Source of the DNA: an uncultured Acidobacteriota bacterium
GTDB taxonomy: Bacteria > Acidobacteriota > Vicinamibacteria > Vicinamibacterales > SCN-69-37
DNA: 6,131 nucleotides
Assembly (NCBI GenBank): GCA_937880585.1
Contig: CALFMR010000381.1
Coordinates: 1-6,131, forward strand
Direction of reading: 5' to 3'
The position numbers and the translations under genes were made by a program. The notes beneath the pieces are model-generated. The model made no database searches. It saw only the letters and a program-made list of their open reading frames with translations, and was not told where the DNA came from. Shown piece after piece: positions 1 to 6,008 of the stretch. Position 1 is the stretch's first letter, and each line of letters begins with the position of its first letter.

Positions 1-92
1 ATGTCACCACAATGATCGGCGCGGAGAATATTGGTCCGATCACGTAGTCGTTAGTCCGCGCTGTACGGGCGACCGGCTTGGAGGACGCACTG
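1..92. other. Left-edge non-coding stretch, nothing recognised
   Basis: This stretch lies downstream of the 3' end of the minus-strand PHP gene. It is less GC-rich than the rest (about 53% over the first 60 bases). Frame 3 on the plus strand has a stop at 45-47 and could be the last codons of a gene entering from the left, but the 14 readable codons match nothing I recognise. No hairpin followed by a T-run, which would serve as a terminator, is visible on either strand. Confidence 0.4.
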
Positions 93-1790
93 CTATCGCG
101 CTGCGACCTGCACATCGCCAATCGTCAGCGTGCCGGCGGTTCCCGGCTTCGTGTTGAGCGTGTCGACGACGAACAGTAGCGCCTGCGCGGGAATGCGCGA
201 GGGATCGATTCGATCGGCCGTATGGCCGTCCGCGCGATCGAAGTCGCCGATCGGCACGTCCACGGTGCGCGTCTCGGGATCGACGTACACCGAGCGTCGC
301 CAGCGCTCGCCAGCGCGTTCACCGCCGAGACGCACCTGCACCGACACGCGCATCGGCGCGCTGGCGTGTGCCGCGAATCGGATGCCGGTCACGCCAGTGT
401 CCCCGGGTAACGCGTGCACCAGCGCGGCGTACTGTCCGTGGGCGGGGCCGTCTCCAAGATGGAACGTGACCGTCAGGCCGTCGTCCGCGACGCGCATCTC
501 ACCTGATGAGGACGGCTCGCGTTCGACGCCCCAATGGCCGTCATTGGCGGGCAGCGCGATGCCATGGCCCGCGGTGAGATCGATGTGGGCCGGCTCGATG
601 GCGGGCGCCGTCCTCGGCAATCCAATCGTGATGGGGTTCGACATCAGCCACGGGACGGCGCGGTTGCCGAACTGCGCCTCCGCGCGATAGACGCCCGGCC
701 GCGACGTCTCGTAGCTGACCGTGCCCTGCCCGGCCGCCACGATCTCGCGTCCGCGCACGAGCGTCACCGCAGCCGACGGCCACTCCGCAACGTGCACGCG
801 AAAGACGGTGTCGACGGCAGCCGGCAGACGATCACCCGCCGCGGCCGGCGCGCGATTCGTCTGCGCGGCCGTGAATTCAATCGACGCCGGCCCTGCGAAC
901 GCGCGCACGATGCCGTACACGTGTCCCGCGCGAACGGCGGCGATGATTCGTGCGGCATCCGACCGCGCGTCGCCCGACAACGGCGTGTCGAGGACGACGA
1001 CGTCGGCGAGCGCGCGGAACATGGCTTCGTAACTCGGCTGGCGCGCGAGCGTCCACCCGAGGGGCTCATCGGTCAGCCGCCATCCGAGCCGCGCGTGCGC
1101 GTCGAGTGCGGCCAGGCCGAAGACCGGCCGCGTGGCCGCGGCGCGATCCCATCGCGCGATCGACGCTGCGGGCCGCCGGAAGAGTGACGCAATGGCCTCG
1201 CTCGGACGCAGGACGCCACGCGCGGCCGTGGCGACGAGGTGCGTGGCGCGCTCGTCACGCCACTCGGTGTCCGCGTTCAACCACTCGATGCCGTCGAAGC
1301 CTTCATCCGTGCCGCCGTATCGCAAGCCGGCGCGTGGCGAGTCGGGATGCGCGACGATGGCCGCGCCACCGAGGCGATGGATGTCTTCAATCACGTCGCG
1401 AGGCGTGCCCGCGAGCGGATACGGCGACGAGTGATCGAGCCCGAGCGCGACGATGTGCCCGGCGAGCGTGCTGACTTCGACGGCGTCGATCTCGAGCACG
1501 CCATGTCGATACGCGGGCGGATCGGATGTCCGCATGGCGTCGCCGTGATCCGTGATGATGACAAACCGCAGGCCCGCGCGCGCCGCCGCCGTCATCACGT
1601 CGTCGACGGTCCCGCTGCCGTCCGAGCGGCGCGTGTGGATGTGGTACGCGCCCATGACGAGCGTGTCCGGCAGCGCACCCGGCAGCACGACGGCCCGCGG
1701 CGGCACGGTGGCCGCGACAAATGAGACGAAGGCGCCGAGCAGAACGACCGGCGCCACAAGCCACGCGAGACTGCGCCGGCCGTGCGTCAT
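93..1790 (-). CDS. Exported PHP-domain metallohydrolase (CehA/McbA-like) with C-terminal galactose-binding-like module
   Basis: A 565-residue protein, probably a metal-dependent phosphoesterase or hydrolase acting outside the cytoplasm; the substrate is unknown. Residues 9-28 are a hydrophobic segment after MTHGRR, which is a Sec signal peptide (possible cleavage after VAA, 25-27) or a membrane anchor. The PHP domain spans about 45-300. Its metal-site motifs are all visible: HIH at 50-52 with D57, TDH at 80-82, E105, H112, AHPD around H148, and LDAH with D230 and H232. About 320-390 looks like a beta-sandwich linker. About 400-565 is beta-rich, with the sequence character of CBM11/galactose-binding-like folds (ending TLTIGDVQV). 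The gene stands alone, divergent from the ABC transporter. No strong Shine-Dalgarno precedes the ATG at 1788-1790, but no better start exists. The family call rests on the PHP motifs; the C-terminal domain call is inferred from pattern only. Confidence 0.87.
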   Translation of the reverse strand: MTHGRRSLAWLVAPVVLLGAFVSFVAATVPPRAVVLPGALPDTLVMGAYHIHTRRSDGSGTVDDVMTAAARAGLRFVIITDHGDAMRTSDPPAYRHGVLEIDAVEVSTLAGHIVALGLDHSSPYPLAGTPRDVIEDIHRLGGAAIVAHPDSPRAGLRYGGTDEGFDGIEWLNADTEWRDERATHLVATAARGVLRPSEAIASLFRRPAASIARWDRAAATRPVFGLAALDAHARLGWRLTDEPLGWTLARQPSYEAMFRALADVVVLDTPLSGDARSDAARIIAAVRAGHVYGIVRAFAGPASIEFTAAQTNRAPAAAGDRLPAAVDTVFRVHVAEWPSAAVTLVRGREIVAAGQGTVSYETSRPGVYRAEAQFGNRAVPWLMSNPITIGLPRTAPAIEPAHIDLTAGHGIALPANDGHWGVEREPSSSGEMRVADDGLTVTFHLGDGPAHGQYAALVHALPGDTGVTGIRFAAHASAPMRVSVQVRLGGERAGERWRRSVYVDPETRTVDVPIGDFDRADGHTADRIDPSRIPAQALLFVVDTLNTKPGTAGTLTIGDVQVAAR

Positions 1791-1906
1791 GCACGCGCAC
1801 TCGATCGGGTCGCGGACACGATGCCCCTTCCGCGTCCGGACGCCGTGGTATACGCTCGATGGCTTGACGCCGCCCCAACGAGCGCGGCCAACCGCACATC
1901 CCGATC
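1791..1906. promoter_or_regulatory. Divergent intergenic region with perfect 12-bp palindrome and TATAC core
   Basis: This 116-bp gap must hold the promoters of both the PHP gene (minus) and the ABC transporter genes (plus). It contains a perfect palindrome, GCGTCCGGACGC, at 1832-1843, and the self-complementary GTATAC at 1848-1853. The latter could supply a -10 element on either strand (TATACG on plus at 1849-1854, TATACC on minus). No convincing -35 partner is present and no sequence like a Zur, MntR or DtxR box is visible, so the metal regulation expected for the transporter cannot be read here. Confidence 0.3.
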
Positions 1907-2635
1907 ATGCCTTCGACGCCCGACGCGCCTCCCTCGCCGATCCTCGACGCGCGCGAATTGTCGGTCGCCTTCGACACGACGCCGGTGCTCGACCACATCA
2001 GCTTCTCGCTGCCGGCCGGCGCGTCGCTCGCCGTCATCGGACCGAACGGCGCGGGCAAGACGGTGTTGTTTCGCGCGCTGCTCGGCGCCGTGCCGCATAC
2101 CGGCACGGTGCGCTGGGCCCCGGGCGTGCGCATCGGGTACGTGCCGCAGAAGCTCGACATCGAACGCGATATCCCGATCACCGGCCGTGATTTTCTGACG
2201 GCGCGACTCGCCGTCGACCGCGCCGCGGTCGAACGGCCAGACATCGCCGCCGTGCTTCGCCTGGTCGGCTTGTCCGAGGACACGAGCCGCAAGCCCATCG
2301 GCACGATCTCCGGCGGCCAGTTCCAGCGGCTGCTCGTCGCGTTCGCCTTGCTCGGCAATCCGACCGTGCTGCTCCTCGACGAGCCGACGGCTGGCATCGA
2401 TCAGCCCGGCGAGGAACGGCTGAACGCGATGCTGCACCGGCTGCAGGAAGAGCGCGGATTGACGATCCTCCTCATCTCGCACGAGCTGACGATCGTTCAC
2501 GCCTACGCCACGCACGTGCTGTGTCTTGGATCCGGCCCGGCGTTCTTCGGTCCGCCGAGCATCCTCACGCCGGATCTGCTGGCCAACCTCTATCGCGAGC
2601 CCGTGTCGGTCCACGCCCATACCCATGCTCATTGA
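1907..2635 (+). CDS. Metal-type ABC transporter ATP-binding protein (ZnuC/MntA-like) with His-rich C-terminus
   Basis: A 242-residue ATPase that should energise uptake of a divalent metal, probably Zn or Mn, through the permease encoded next. All nucleotide-binding motifs are present: Walker A GPNGAGKT at 45-52, Q-loop Q81 (YVPQK), signature SGGQFQR at 135-141, Walker B VLLLDE at 154-159, D-loop D165 and switch histidine H192 (ISHE). The spacing between motifs is ordinary for the family. The protein ends in HAHTHAH (236-242), four histidines in seven residues, which supports a metal substrate. The ATG at 1907 has no evident Shine-Dalgarno, but residues 12-40 align with the usual start of the fold. 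It overlaps the permease by 11 bp, so the two form one operon. The choice between Zn, Mn and Fe is not resolved by sequence alone. Confidence 0.92.
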   Translation: MPSTPDAPPSPILDARELSVAFDTTPVLDHISFSLPAGASLAVIGPNGAGKTVLFRALLGAVPHTGTVRWAPGVRIGYVPQKLDIERDIPITGRDFLTARLAVDRAAVERPDIAAVLRLVGLSEDTSRKPIGTISGGQFQRLLVAFALLGNPTVLLLDEPTAGIDQPGEERLNAMLHRLQEERGLTILLISHELTIVHAYATHVLCLGSGPAFFGPPSILTPDLLANLYREPVSVHAHTHAH

Positions 2636-3377
2636 CGCCATTCTGCTGCCGGCGGCGATGGCCGCGGCGGCCGGTCTCGTGGGTTGTTTCGCGTTGATGC
2701 GCCGGATGGTGCTCGCGGGCGACGCGCTGTCGCATGTCGCGTTACCCGGTATCGGCATCGCGCTCGCGCTCGGCATCCATCCGCTCTTCGGCGCGCTCAC
2801 GATGCTGTTCTTCGGCGCCTTGCTCGTCTGGACGCTCGAGGACCGCACGCGCATCGCAACCGAGACGATCGTCGGCGTCATCTTCTCAGCGGCGCTCGCC
2901 ATCGGCAGCCTGCTGACCTCAGGTGAGGATCTGATCGACGCGCTCGTCGGGCACGCGGACGTCGTGCCCTGGCCGGAAGCGGCGTTCGGGCTGGCGGCGA
3001 CGGCGGTCATCGTGTGGTTCATCGTACGCCGGCGGCACGAACTGGTGCTGGCGCTCGTCTCGCGCGACATCGCGCGCACGGCGGGCATCAACGTGCGGCG
3101 GCTCGATCTCATCTATCTCGAGATGTTCGCGCTGACCGTCGCGCTCGGCTTACGGTATCTCGGCATCCTGCTGATGGGCTCACTCATCATCATTCCCGCC
3201 GCAACGGCCAAGCGCTTCTCGAAGGACCTGACGACCATGCTCGTGCTCGCCGCCGCACTCGGCGCCGGCGCGACCATTCTCGGGTCGATCGTCGCCCTGT
3301 GGCTTCACCGCGATCCAGGCCCGATCATCGTGGCTATTGCTGCGGTCGGGTTTCTGTCGACGGCGTTCCGCGGTTAG
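2625..3377 (+). CDS. ABC-3 family metal permease (ZnuB/MntB-like)
   Basis: A 250-residue integral membrane protein and the channel partner of the upstream ATPase. It has seven to nine hydrophobic segments, roughly 4-25, 38-50, 54-72, 81-98, 117-134, 164-193, 202-226 and 231-247. Family landmarks are present: the block around GDALSHVALPG (32-42), where the ABC-3 family carries its conserved D-SH-LPG pattern, and LLMGSLIIIPAATAKR (182-197). I chose ATG 2625, giving MLIDAILLP. An in-frame ATG at 2526 would add an arginine-rich, non-membrane 33-residue leader lying wholly within the ATPase gene. The start overlaps the ATPase stop by 11 bp and has no Shine-Dalgarno of its own, so translational coupling is likely. 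It is slightly shorter than many homologues (about 260-290). No solute-binding protein gene is adjacent. Confidence 0.92.
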   Translation: MLIDAILLPAAMAAAAGLVGCFALMRRMVLAGDALSHVALPGIGIALALGIHPLFGALTMLFFGALLVWTLEDRTRIATETIVGVIFSAALAIGSLLTSGEDLIDALVGHADVVPWPEAAFGLAATAVIVWFIVRRRHELVLALVSRDIARTAGINVRRLDLIYLEMFALTVALGLRYLGILLMGSLIIIPAATAKRFSKDLTTMLVLAAALGAGATILGSIVALWLHRDPGPIIVAIAAVGFLSTAFRG

Positions 3378-3417
3378 TCATCTTTTTTTGCCGCGATCTT
3401 CGCGTCGTCGCGTGCGG
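3378..3417. other. Convergent intergenic gap with T-run and short hairpins
   Basis: This 40-bp gap separates the permease stop from the converging propeller gene. It contains seven T residues (3383-3389). These are followed, not preceded, by an inverted repeat GCCGC (3390-3394) / GCGGC (3414-3418), with a nested CGCGA/TCGCG hairpin at 3392-3404. For plus-strand transcription the order is reversed from an intrinsic terminator, and for minus-strand transcription the run is A not T. A terminator role is therefore possible but not supported by the canonical layout. Confidence 0.3.
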
Positions 3418-4395
3418 CTATCTCCCAGTCAGTCTCGCGAGCGGCACGCTCGCCAGCGTGAACGGCGTCGTCTCGGTGTGCGCGTCGCGCGTATTGAACT
3501 GCGTGTTGACGACGAGGAGCCGGTCGCCGACCTTGGCGGCGGTGGCGGGCCAGGCGAGCGCCGGATCCTTGAAGCGCGAGACGACGGTCCCCGTCGAGAA
3601 GTCGCTCGAAAGCTGGACCGTCGCGATCTCGACGGCCGTCTGCCGCACCGCATAGAGCGTATGGTCGTCGAGGACGAGACCGTCCATGCCGGTCAGGTCC
3701 GCGCCGCCCGTATCGATCTCACTCACGGCCTTGGTCGCCAGGTCGATGCGGAACAGCAGCCCCTTCCCCATCTGCGCGACGATGAGCGCCGTGTTGTCGG
3801 GGGTGACGGCAATGCCGTTCAGGTTCGCGCCCGAGTCGTACTGCAACACCGTGTGATTGAAGTTCAGCCACGGCTCGAGCTCGCCGATCGTCTCGCCATG
3901 CGCCTCGAGGCGCCAGAGCGTCGGCGCCTGCGTGTCGGTGAAGTACGCGGCCGAGCCGACGAGCGCGACGTCGTTGATCAGGCTGCCCGACGGGTCCGGC
4001 ACCTCGACCTGCTTCAGCACGTGGCCCGTGCGCGCGTCGATGACGAACATGCGTCCGGTCTTGCCGCCCGCGATCCACAACCGGTGACTGGCGTCGATCT
4101 TCATGCCGAGAATGGCGGGAAACGCGGGCGTGGATCCGATCGGGATGAGGACGCCGGCCGGCGCCACGGTCTCGGACGCGCGCGTGTCGAGATTCACCCG
4201 CACGACGGTGCCGGTCGCCGCGCTGGCGGTGTACAGCACCTGTTGCGCGGGGTCGTAGGTCACACCTTCCGGGAACGTGACGTCCGCGGGTAACGCCACG
4301 CGGTCGACGCCGCCGACCCGATCGGCCTGTCGGGCGACGACGAACGGCGTGCTCACGAGAGCGGCGATCGCGAGTGCGGTCGGCCAACGCGTCAT
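3418..4395 (-). CDS. Exported SMP-30/gluconolactonase-like beta-propeller
   Basis: A 325-residue protein with a signal peptide: MTRWPT then a hydrophobic core at about 7-20, with likely cleavage after VVA (19-21). The mature part reads as a six-bladed propeller, with recurring strand patterns such as FPEGVTYDP, LYTASAATGTVVRV, LWIAGG and LNGIAVTPD. The four metal-ligand positions of the SMP-30 family appear in order and with sensible spacing: E43 (FPEG), N141 (LIND), N193 (LNG) and D238 (MDG). It may be a lactonase-like hydrolase in the periplasm, but many relatives are uncharacterised and the substrate is unknown. I chose ATG 4393-4395 because it has a strong ribosome binding site and opens a signal peptide. 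A longer in-frame start at 4527 would bury the signal behind an arginine-rich 44-residue leader. It is divergent from the ArsR gene. Confidence 0.82.
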   Translation of the reverse strand: MTRWPTALAIAALVSTPFVVARQADRVGGVDRVALPADVTFPEGVTYDPAQQVLYTASAATGTVVRVNLDTRASETVAPAGVLIPIGSTPAFPAILGMKIDASHRLWIAGGKTGRMFVIDARTGHVLKQVEVPDPSGSLINDVALVGSAAYFTDTQAPTLWRLEAHGETIGELEPWLNFNHTVLQYDSGANLNGIAVTPDNTALIVAQMGKGLLFRIDLATKAVSEIDTGGADLTGMDGLVLDDHTLYAVRQTAVEIATVQLSSDFSTGTVVSRFKDPALAWPATAAKVGDRLLVVNTQFNTRDAHTETTPFTLASVPLARLTGR

Positions 4396-4404
4396 ATCGG
4401 TGCG

Positions 4405-4409
4405 CTCCT
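4405..4409 (-). promoter_or_regulatory. Shine-Dalgarno of the propeller gene
   Basis: AGGAG on the minus strand lies nine bases before the ATG at 4393-4395. It is the clearest ribosome binding site in the window. It decides the start of the propeller gene in favour of MTRWPT over the upstream in-frame ATG. Confidence 0.8.
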
Positions 4410-4501
4410 GAATGGGATGCCTGCCGACGACGCGCACCTCGGATGCGCGCGCGGCGGGACGACGTCCAAGGCTAGCGCAGGCGATGTGAGCGTGTCGACG
4501 C

Positions 4502-4532
4502 TTGCGATCGCGACGCAATCTATGCATATAGT
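4502..4532 (+). promoter_or_regulatory. Candidate promoter of arsR-sulP, likely giving a leaderless transcript
   Basis: TTGCGA (4502-4507) is a fair -35. TATAGT (4527-4532, five of six to TATAAT) is a good -10 at 19-bp spacing; CATATA (4525-4530) at 17-bp spacing is an alternative. Transcription would start at about 4538-4544, at or just before the ATG at 4544, and no Shine-Dalgarno precedes that ATG. This A/T-rich island stands out from its GC-rich surroundings. TTGCG (4502-4506) and CGCAA (4514-4518) also form an inverted repeat across the -35. Confidence 0.5.
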
Positions 4533-4546
4533 GATATCGCTATATG
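4525..4546. promoter_or_regulatory. Near-perfect 22-bp palindrome overlapping the arsR start codon, probable ArsR operator
   Basis: The core TATAGTGATATCGCTATA (4527-4544) extends by C-A on the left and T-G on the right to a 22-bp inverted repeat. It has a single mismatched pair (T4532 with G4539). It covers the candidate -10 and includes the start codon at 4544-4546. Imperfect A/T-rich palindromes at the promoter are the usual operators of ArsR/SmtB repressors, so autorepression is the natural inference. A second small perfect palindrome, TATGCATA (4521-4528), abuts it. Confidence 0.65.
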
Positions 4547-4888
4547 GCCACGCCACTGCAAGAAGCGAAGAGCGAGCTCTTTCGCGCCCTCGCCCATCCG
4601 ACGCGCATCCGCCTGCTCGAGCAGCTCGCCGCCGGCGAACGCACCGTCCAGGACCTGCACCAGGCACTCCACGTCGGCCAGCCGCTCGTCTCTCAACACC
4701 TCGCCGCGCTCCGCGCCCGGCGCGTCGTCGTCGTCCGCCGCGAGGGCGCGCAGGCCTATTACGCGCTGCGCAGCCCACTCGTGGCCGACCTCCTGAAGGT
4801 CGCGCGTGAGCTCCTGACGAACACGCTGTCCGATCAGCGGTCCATGCTCCGCGAACTGCAGCGGGAACGCCGCCGCGCCGCGCTGTGA
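4544..4888 (+). CDS. ArsR/SmtB-family winged-helix transcriptional regulator, cysteine-free
   Basis: A 114-residue DNA-binding protein. Residues 9-30 (LFRALAHPTRIRLLEQL region) are the family's opening helices. About 34-58 is the helix-turn-helix, with recognition helix QPLVSQHLAALR (46-57). About 59-76 is the beta wing (VVVVRREGAQAYYAL). The rest is a dimerisation helix ending in an arginine-rich tail (105-111). There are no cysteines, so the classic As/Cd/Pb thiolate sites are absent, and no obvious D-x-H pair marks an alpha5 zinc site; the inducer is unknown. The start at 4544 is forced by an in-frame TGA at 4532-4534. The stop overlaps the next gene's GTG by 4 nt, so it is co-transcribed with the SulP transporter and probably controls it. 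Confidence 0.88.
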   Translation: MATPLQEAKSELFRALAHPTRIRLLEQLAAGERTVQDLHQALHVGQPLVSQHLAALRARRVVVVRREGAQAYYALRSPLVADLLKVARELLTNTLSDQRSMLRELQRERRRAAL

Positions 4889-5991
4889 CGGTCCCGCCGC
4901 GCCTCGTTCCCTGGCTGCCGAAGTCCGTCCTGGCGCTTCGGGGTTATCGCCCCGACACGTTCCGCCAGGACCTGCTGGCTGGCGCGACGACCGGACTCGT
5001 CGCGCTGCCGCTCGCCATGGCGTTCGCGATTGCCTCGGGACTCACGCCACAGGCAGGTCTCTACTGCGCCGTTGTCACCGGCTTCATCATCTCCGCACTC
5101 GGCGGATCGCTCGTGCAGATCGGCGGTCCGACGGGGGCCTTCGTCGTCGTGGTCGCCGGCATCGTGGCGAAGTACGGCGTCGACGGCCTCTACACGTGCA
5201 CGATGATGGCCGGCGTCATGCTCGTGCTGCTCGGCGCCACGCGCAGCGGCAGCGCGGTCCGGTTCATCCCGCGGCCGGTCGTCATCGGCTTCACCAATGG
5301 CATCGCGGTGATCATCGCGAGCACGCAGCTGCGCGACTTCCTCGGCCTGCACATCGGTGGCACGCCCGGCGACTTCGTCGGTCGCATGCGCGTCATCATC
5401 GGCCACCTGAACAGCGCGACGCCCGCGGCGATTGTCGTCGCCGTCGTCACGCTCGCGCTCGTGGTCGTGTTCAATCGGTTCATGAAGGCGGTGCCTGGAA
5501 CGATCGCCGGCATGGTCGGCGGCACGCTGCTCGGTTGGCTCAGCGGGTGGCGTCTCGAGACGGTCGGGTCGCGCTTCGGCGGCGTGCCCTCGGGTCTTCC
5601 GCCGTTCCAGTTGCCGGCGTTCCACCCGTCGGTCGCACTCACGCTGCTCGCGCCGGCGGTGACGATTGCGCTGCTCGGCGCGATCGAGTCGCTGATGTCG
5701 GCCGTCGTCTCGGATCGGATGACCGGCGACCGGCACAACCCGAACGTCGAGCTCATCGCGCAGGGCGTGGCGAACTTCGTGACGCCGATGCTCGGCGGCC
5801 TGCCCGCGACAGGCGCCATCGCGCGGACGGCCACCAACGTCCGGTCCGGCGCACGGACGCCGGTGGCCGGCATGGTCCACGCGCTGACGCTCCTCACGAT
5901 CCTGCTCGTGGGCGCGTTGAACTTTCTTCCCGCACTCGCACTCGGACCGATCGTTGAACATTTCCTGATGCTCAAAGGAACGCTGTTTTAA
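4885..5991 (+). CDS. SulP-family anion transporter, truncated and joined in frame to a KdpA C-terminus
   Basis: Residues 1 to about 337 are a SulP (SLC26-like) inorganic anion transporter: a short cytoplasmic lead, then FRQDLLAGATTGLVALPLA (26-44), SGLTPQAGLY (51-60), GGPTGAFVVV (80-89), RPVVIGFTNGIAV (130-142), and the strongly conserved ATGAIARTATNVRSGARTP block (308-326). Family proteins run about 490-730 residues and usually end in a cytoplasmic STAS domain. Here the last transmembrane helices and STAS are missing. Residues from about 338 to 368 (ILLVGALNFLPALALGPIVEH and onward) do not fit SulP but match the end of KdpA. The GTG start overlaps the regulator's stop by 4 nt, indicating translational coupling. 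Sulfate, bicarbonate or dicarboxylate could be the substrate. If the join is real, the product probably does not function as a normal SulP transporter. Confidence 0.85.
   Translation: MTVPPRLVPWLPKSVLALRGYRPDTFRQDLLAGATTGLVALPLAMAFAIASGLTPQAGLYCAVVTGFIISALGGSLVQIGGPTGAFVVVVAGIVAKYGVDGLYTCTMMAGVMLVLLGATRSGSAVRFIPRPVVIGFTNGIAVIIASTQLRDFLGLHIGGTPGDFVGRMRVIIGHLNSATPAAIVVAVVTLALVVVFNRFMKAVPGTIAGMVGGTLLGWLSGWRLETVGSRFGGVPSGLPPFQLPAFHPSVALTLLAPAVTIALLGAIESLMSAVVSDRMTGDRHNPNVELIAQGVANFVTPMLGGLPATGAIARTATNVRSGARTPVAGMVHALTLLTILLVGALNFLPALALGPIVEHFLMLKGTLF
5884..5916. other. Chimeric junction between sulP and kdpA
   Basis: The breakpoint lies in this interval. Upstream codons are almost all G/C-ending (GC 78% over 5821-5880). 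From 5917 on they include ttg, aac, ttt, ctt, gca, gga, gtt and gaa (GC 43% over 5917-6008). The residues encoded across the join, LTLLTILLVGA, are acceptable in both a SulP helix and the last KdpA helix. A short shared sequence could therefore have mediated either recombination or assembly misjoining. Confidence 0.75.
5896..5991 (+). pseudogene. kdpA: C-terminal fragment of KdpA, potassium-translocating subunit
   Basis: The last 31 codons of the chimeric frame (from about T338) read TILLVGALNFLPALALGP followed by IVEHFLML. The GAL-F-PALALGP pattern with a nearby E is the hallmark end of KdpA, the K+-channel-like subunit of the KdpFABC ATPase. Everything upstream in KdpA (over 500 residues) is missing from the window. 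The identification is strengthened by KdpB starting 17 nt after the stop, which is the normal kdp gene order. The exact left limit is uncertain because the junction residues suit both families. Confidence 0.8.
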
Positions 5992-6008
5992 CCAATTTAT
6001 CAGAATCT

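Noticed and set aside
2..154. Open plus-strand frame entering from the left edge
   Set aside because: It runs into the PHP gene's 3' end on the opposite strand and has no recognisable motif; short open frames are frequent here.
1387..2397. Minus-strand open frame of 336 codons spanning the PHP start, the intergenic region and the ATPase
   Set aside because: It overlaps supported genes on both sides in the wrong frame, and its composition is that of a shadow frame.
2526..2624. Upstream in-frame ATG extending the permease
   Set aside because: It would add an arginine-rich, non-membrane leader entirely inside the ATPase gene. The ATG at 2625 opens directly onto the first membrane helix.
1787..3112. 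Minus-strand open frame of 441 codons across the ABC transporter genes
   Set aside because: It is low-complexity Arg/Ala/Ser-rich translation opposite two genes with intact diagnostic motifs, and it has no recognisable fold.
3383..3418. Intrinsic terminator from the T-run and adjoining inverted repeat
   Set aside because: On the plus strand the T-run comes before the hairpin, and on the minus strand the run is A. Neither is the canonical hairpin-then-U order.
3337..4293. Plus-strand open frame of 318 codons antisense to the propeller gene
   Set aside because: It is an Arg/Asp/Val-rich shadow frame. The opposite strand has a signal peptide, a ribosome binding site and SMP-30 motifs.
4489..4502. 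Inverted repeat AGCGT/ACGCT with 4-nt loop upstream of arsR
   Set aside because: A five-base GC-rich stem is expected by chance in this composition, and it lacks the A/T-rich character of the palindrome at the start codon.
4396..4527. Longer start for the propeller gene
   Set aside because: The added 44 residues are Arg/His-rich and would precede the signal peptide. The AGGAG at 4405-4409 serves the internal ATG.
4834..5961. Long minus-strand open frame (375 codons) antisense to the SulP gene
   Set aside because: It is full of Arg, Asp, Glu and His with no domain or hydrophobic pattern, and it crosses the chimeric junction and most of a well-supported gene. This is typical mirror-frame openness in GC-rich DNA.
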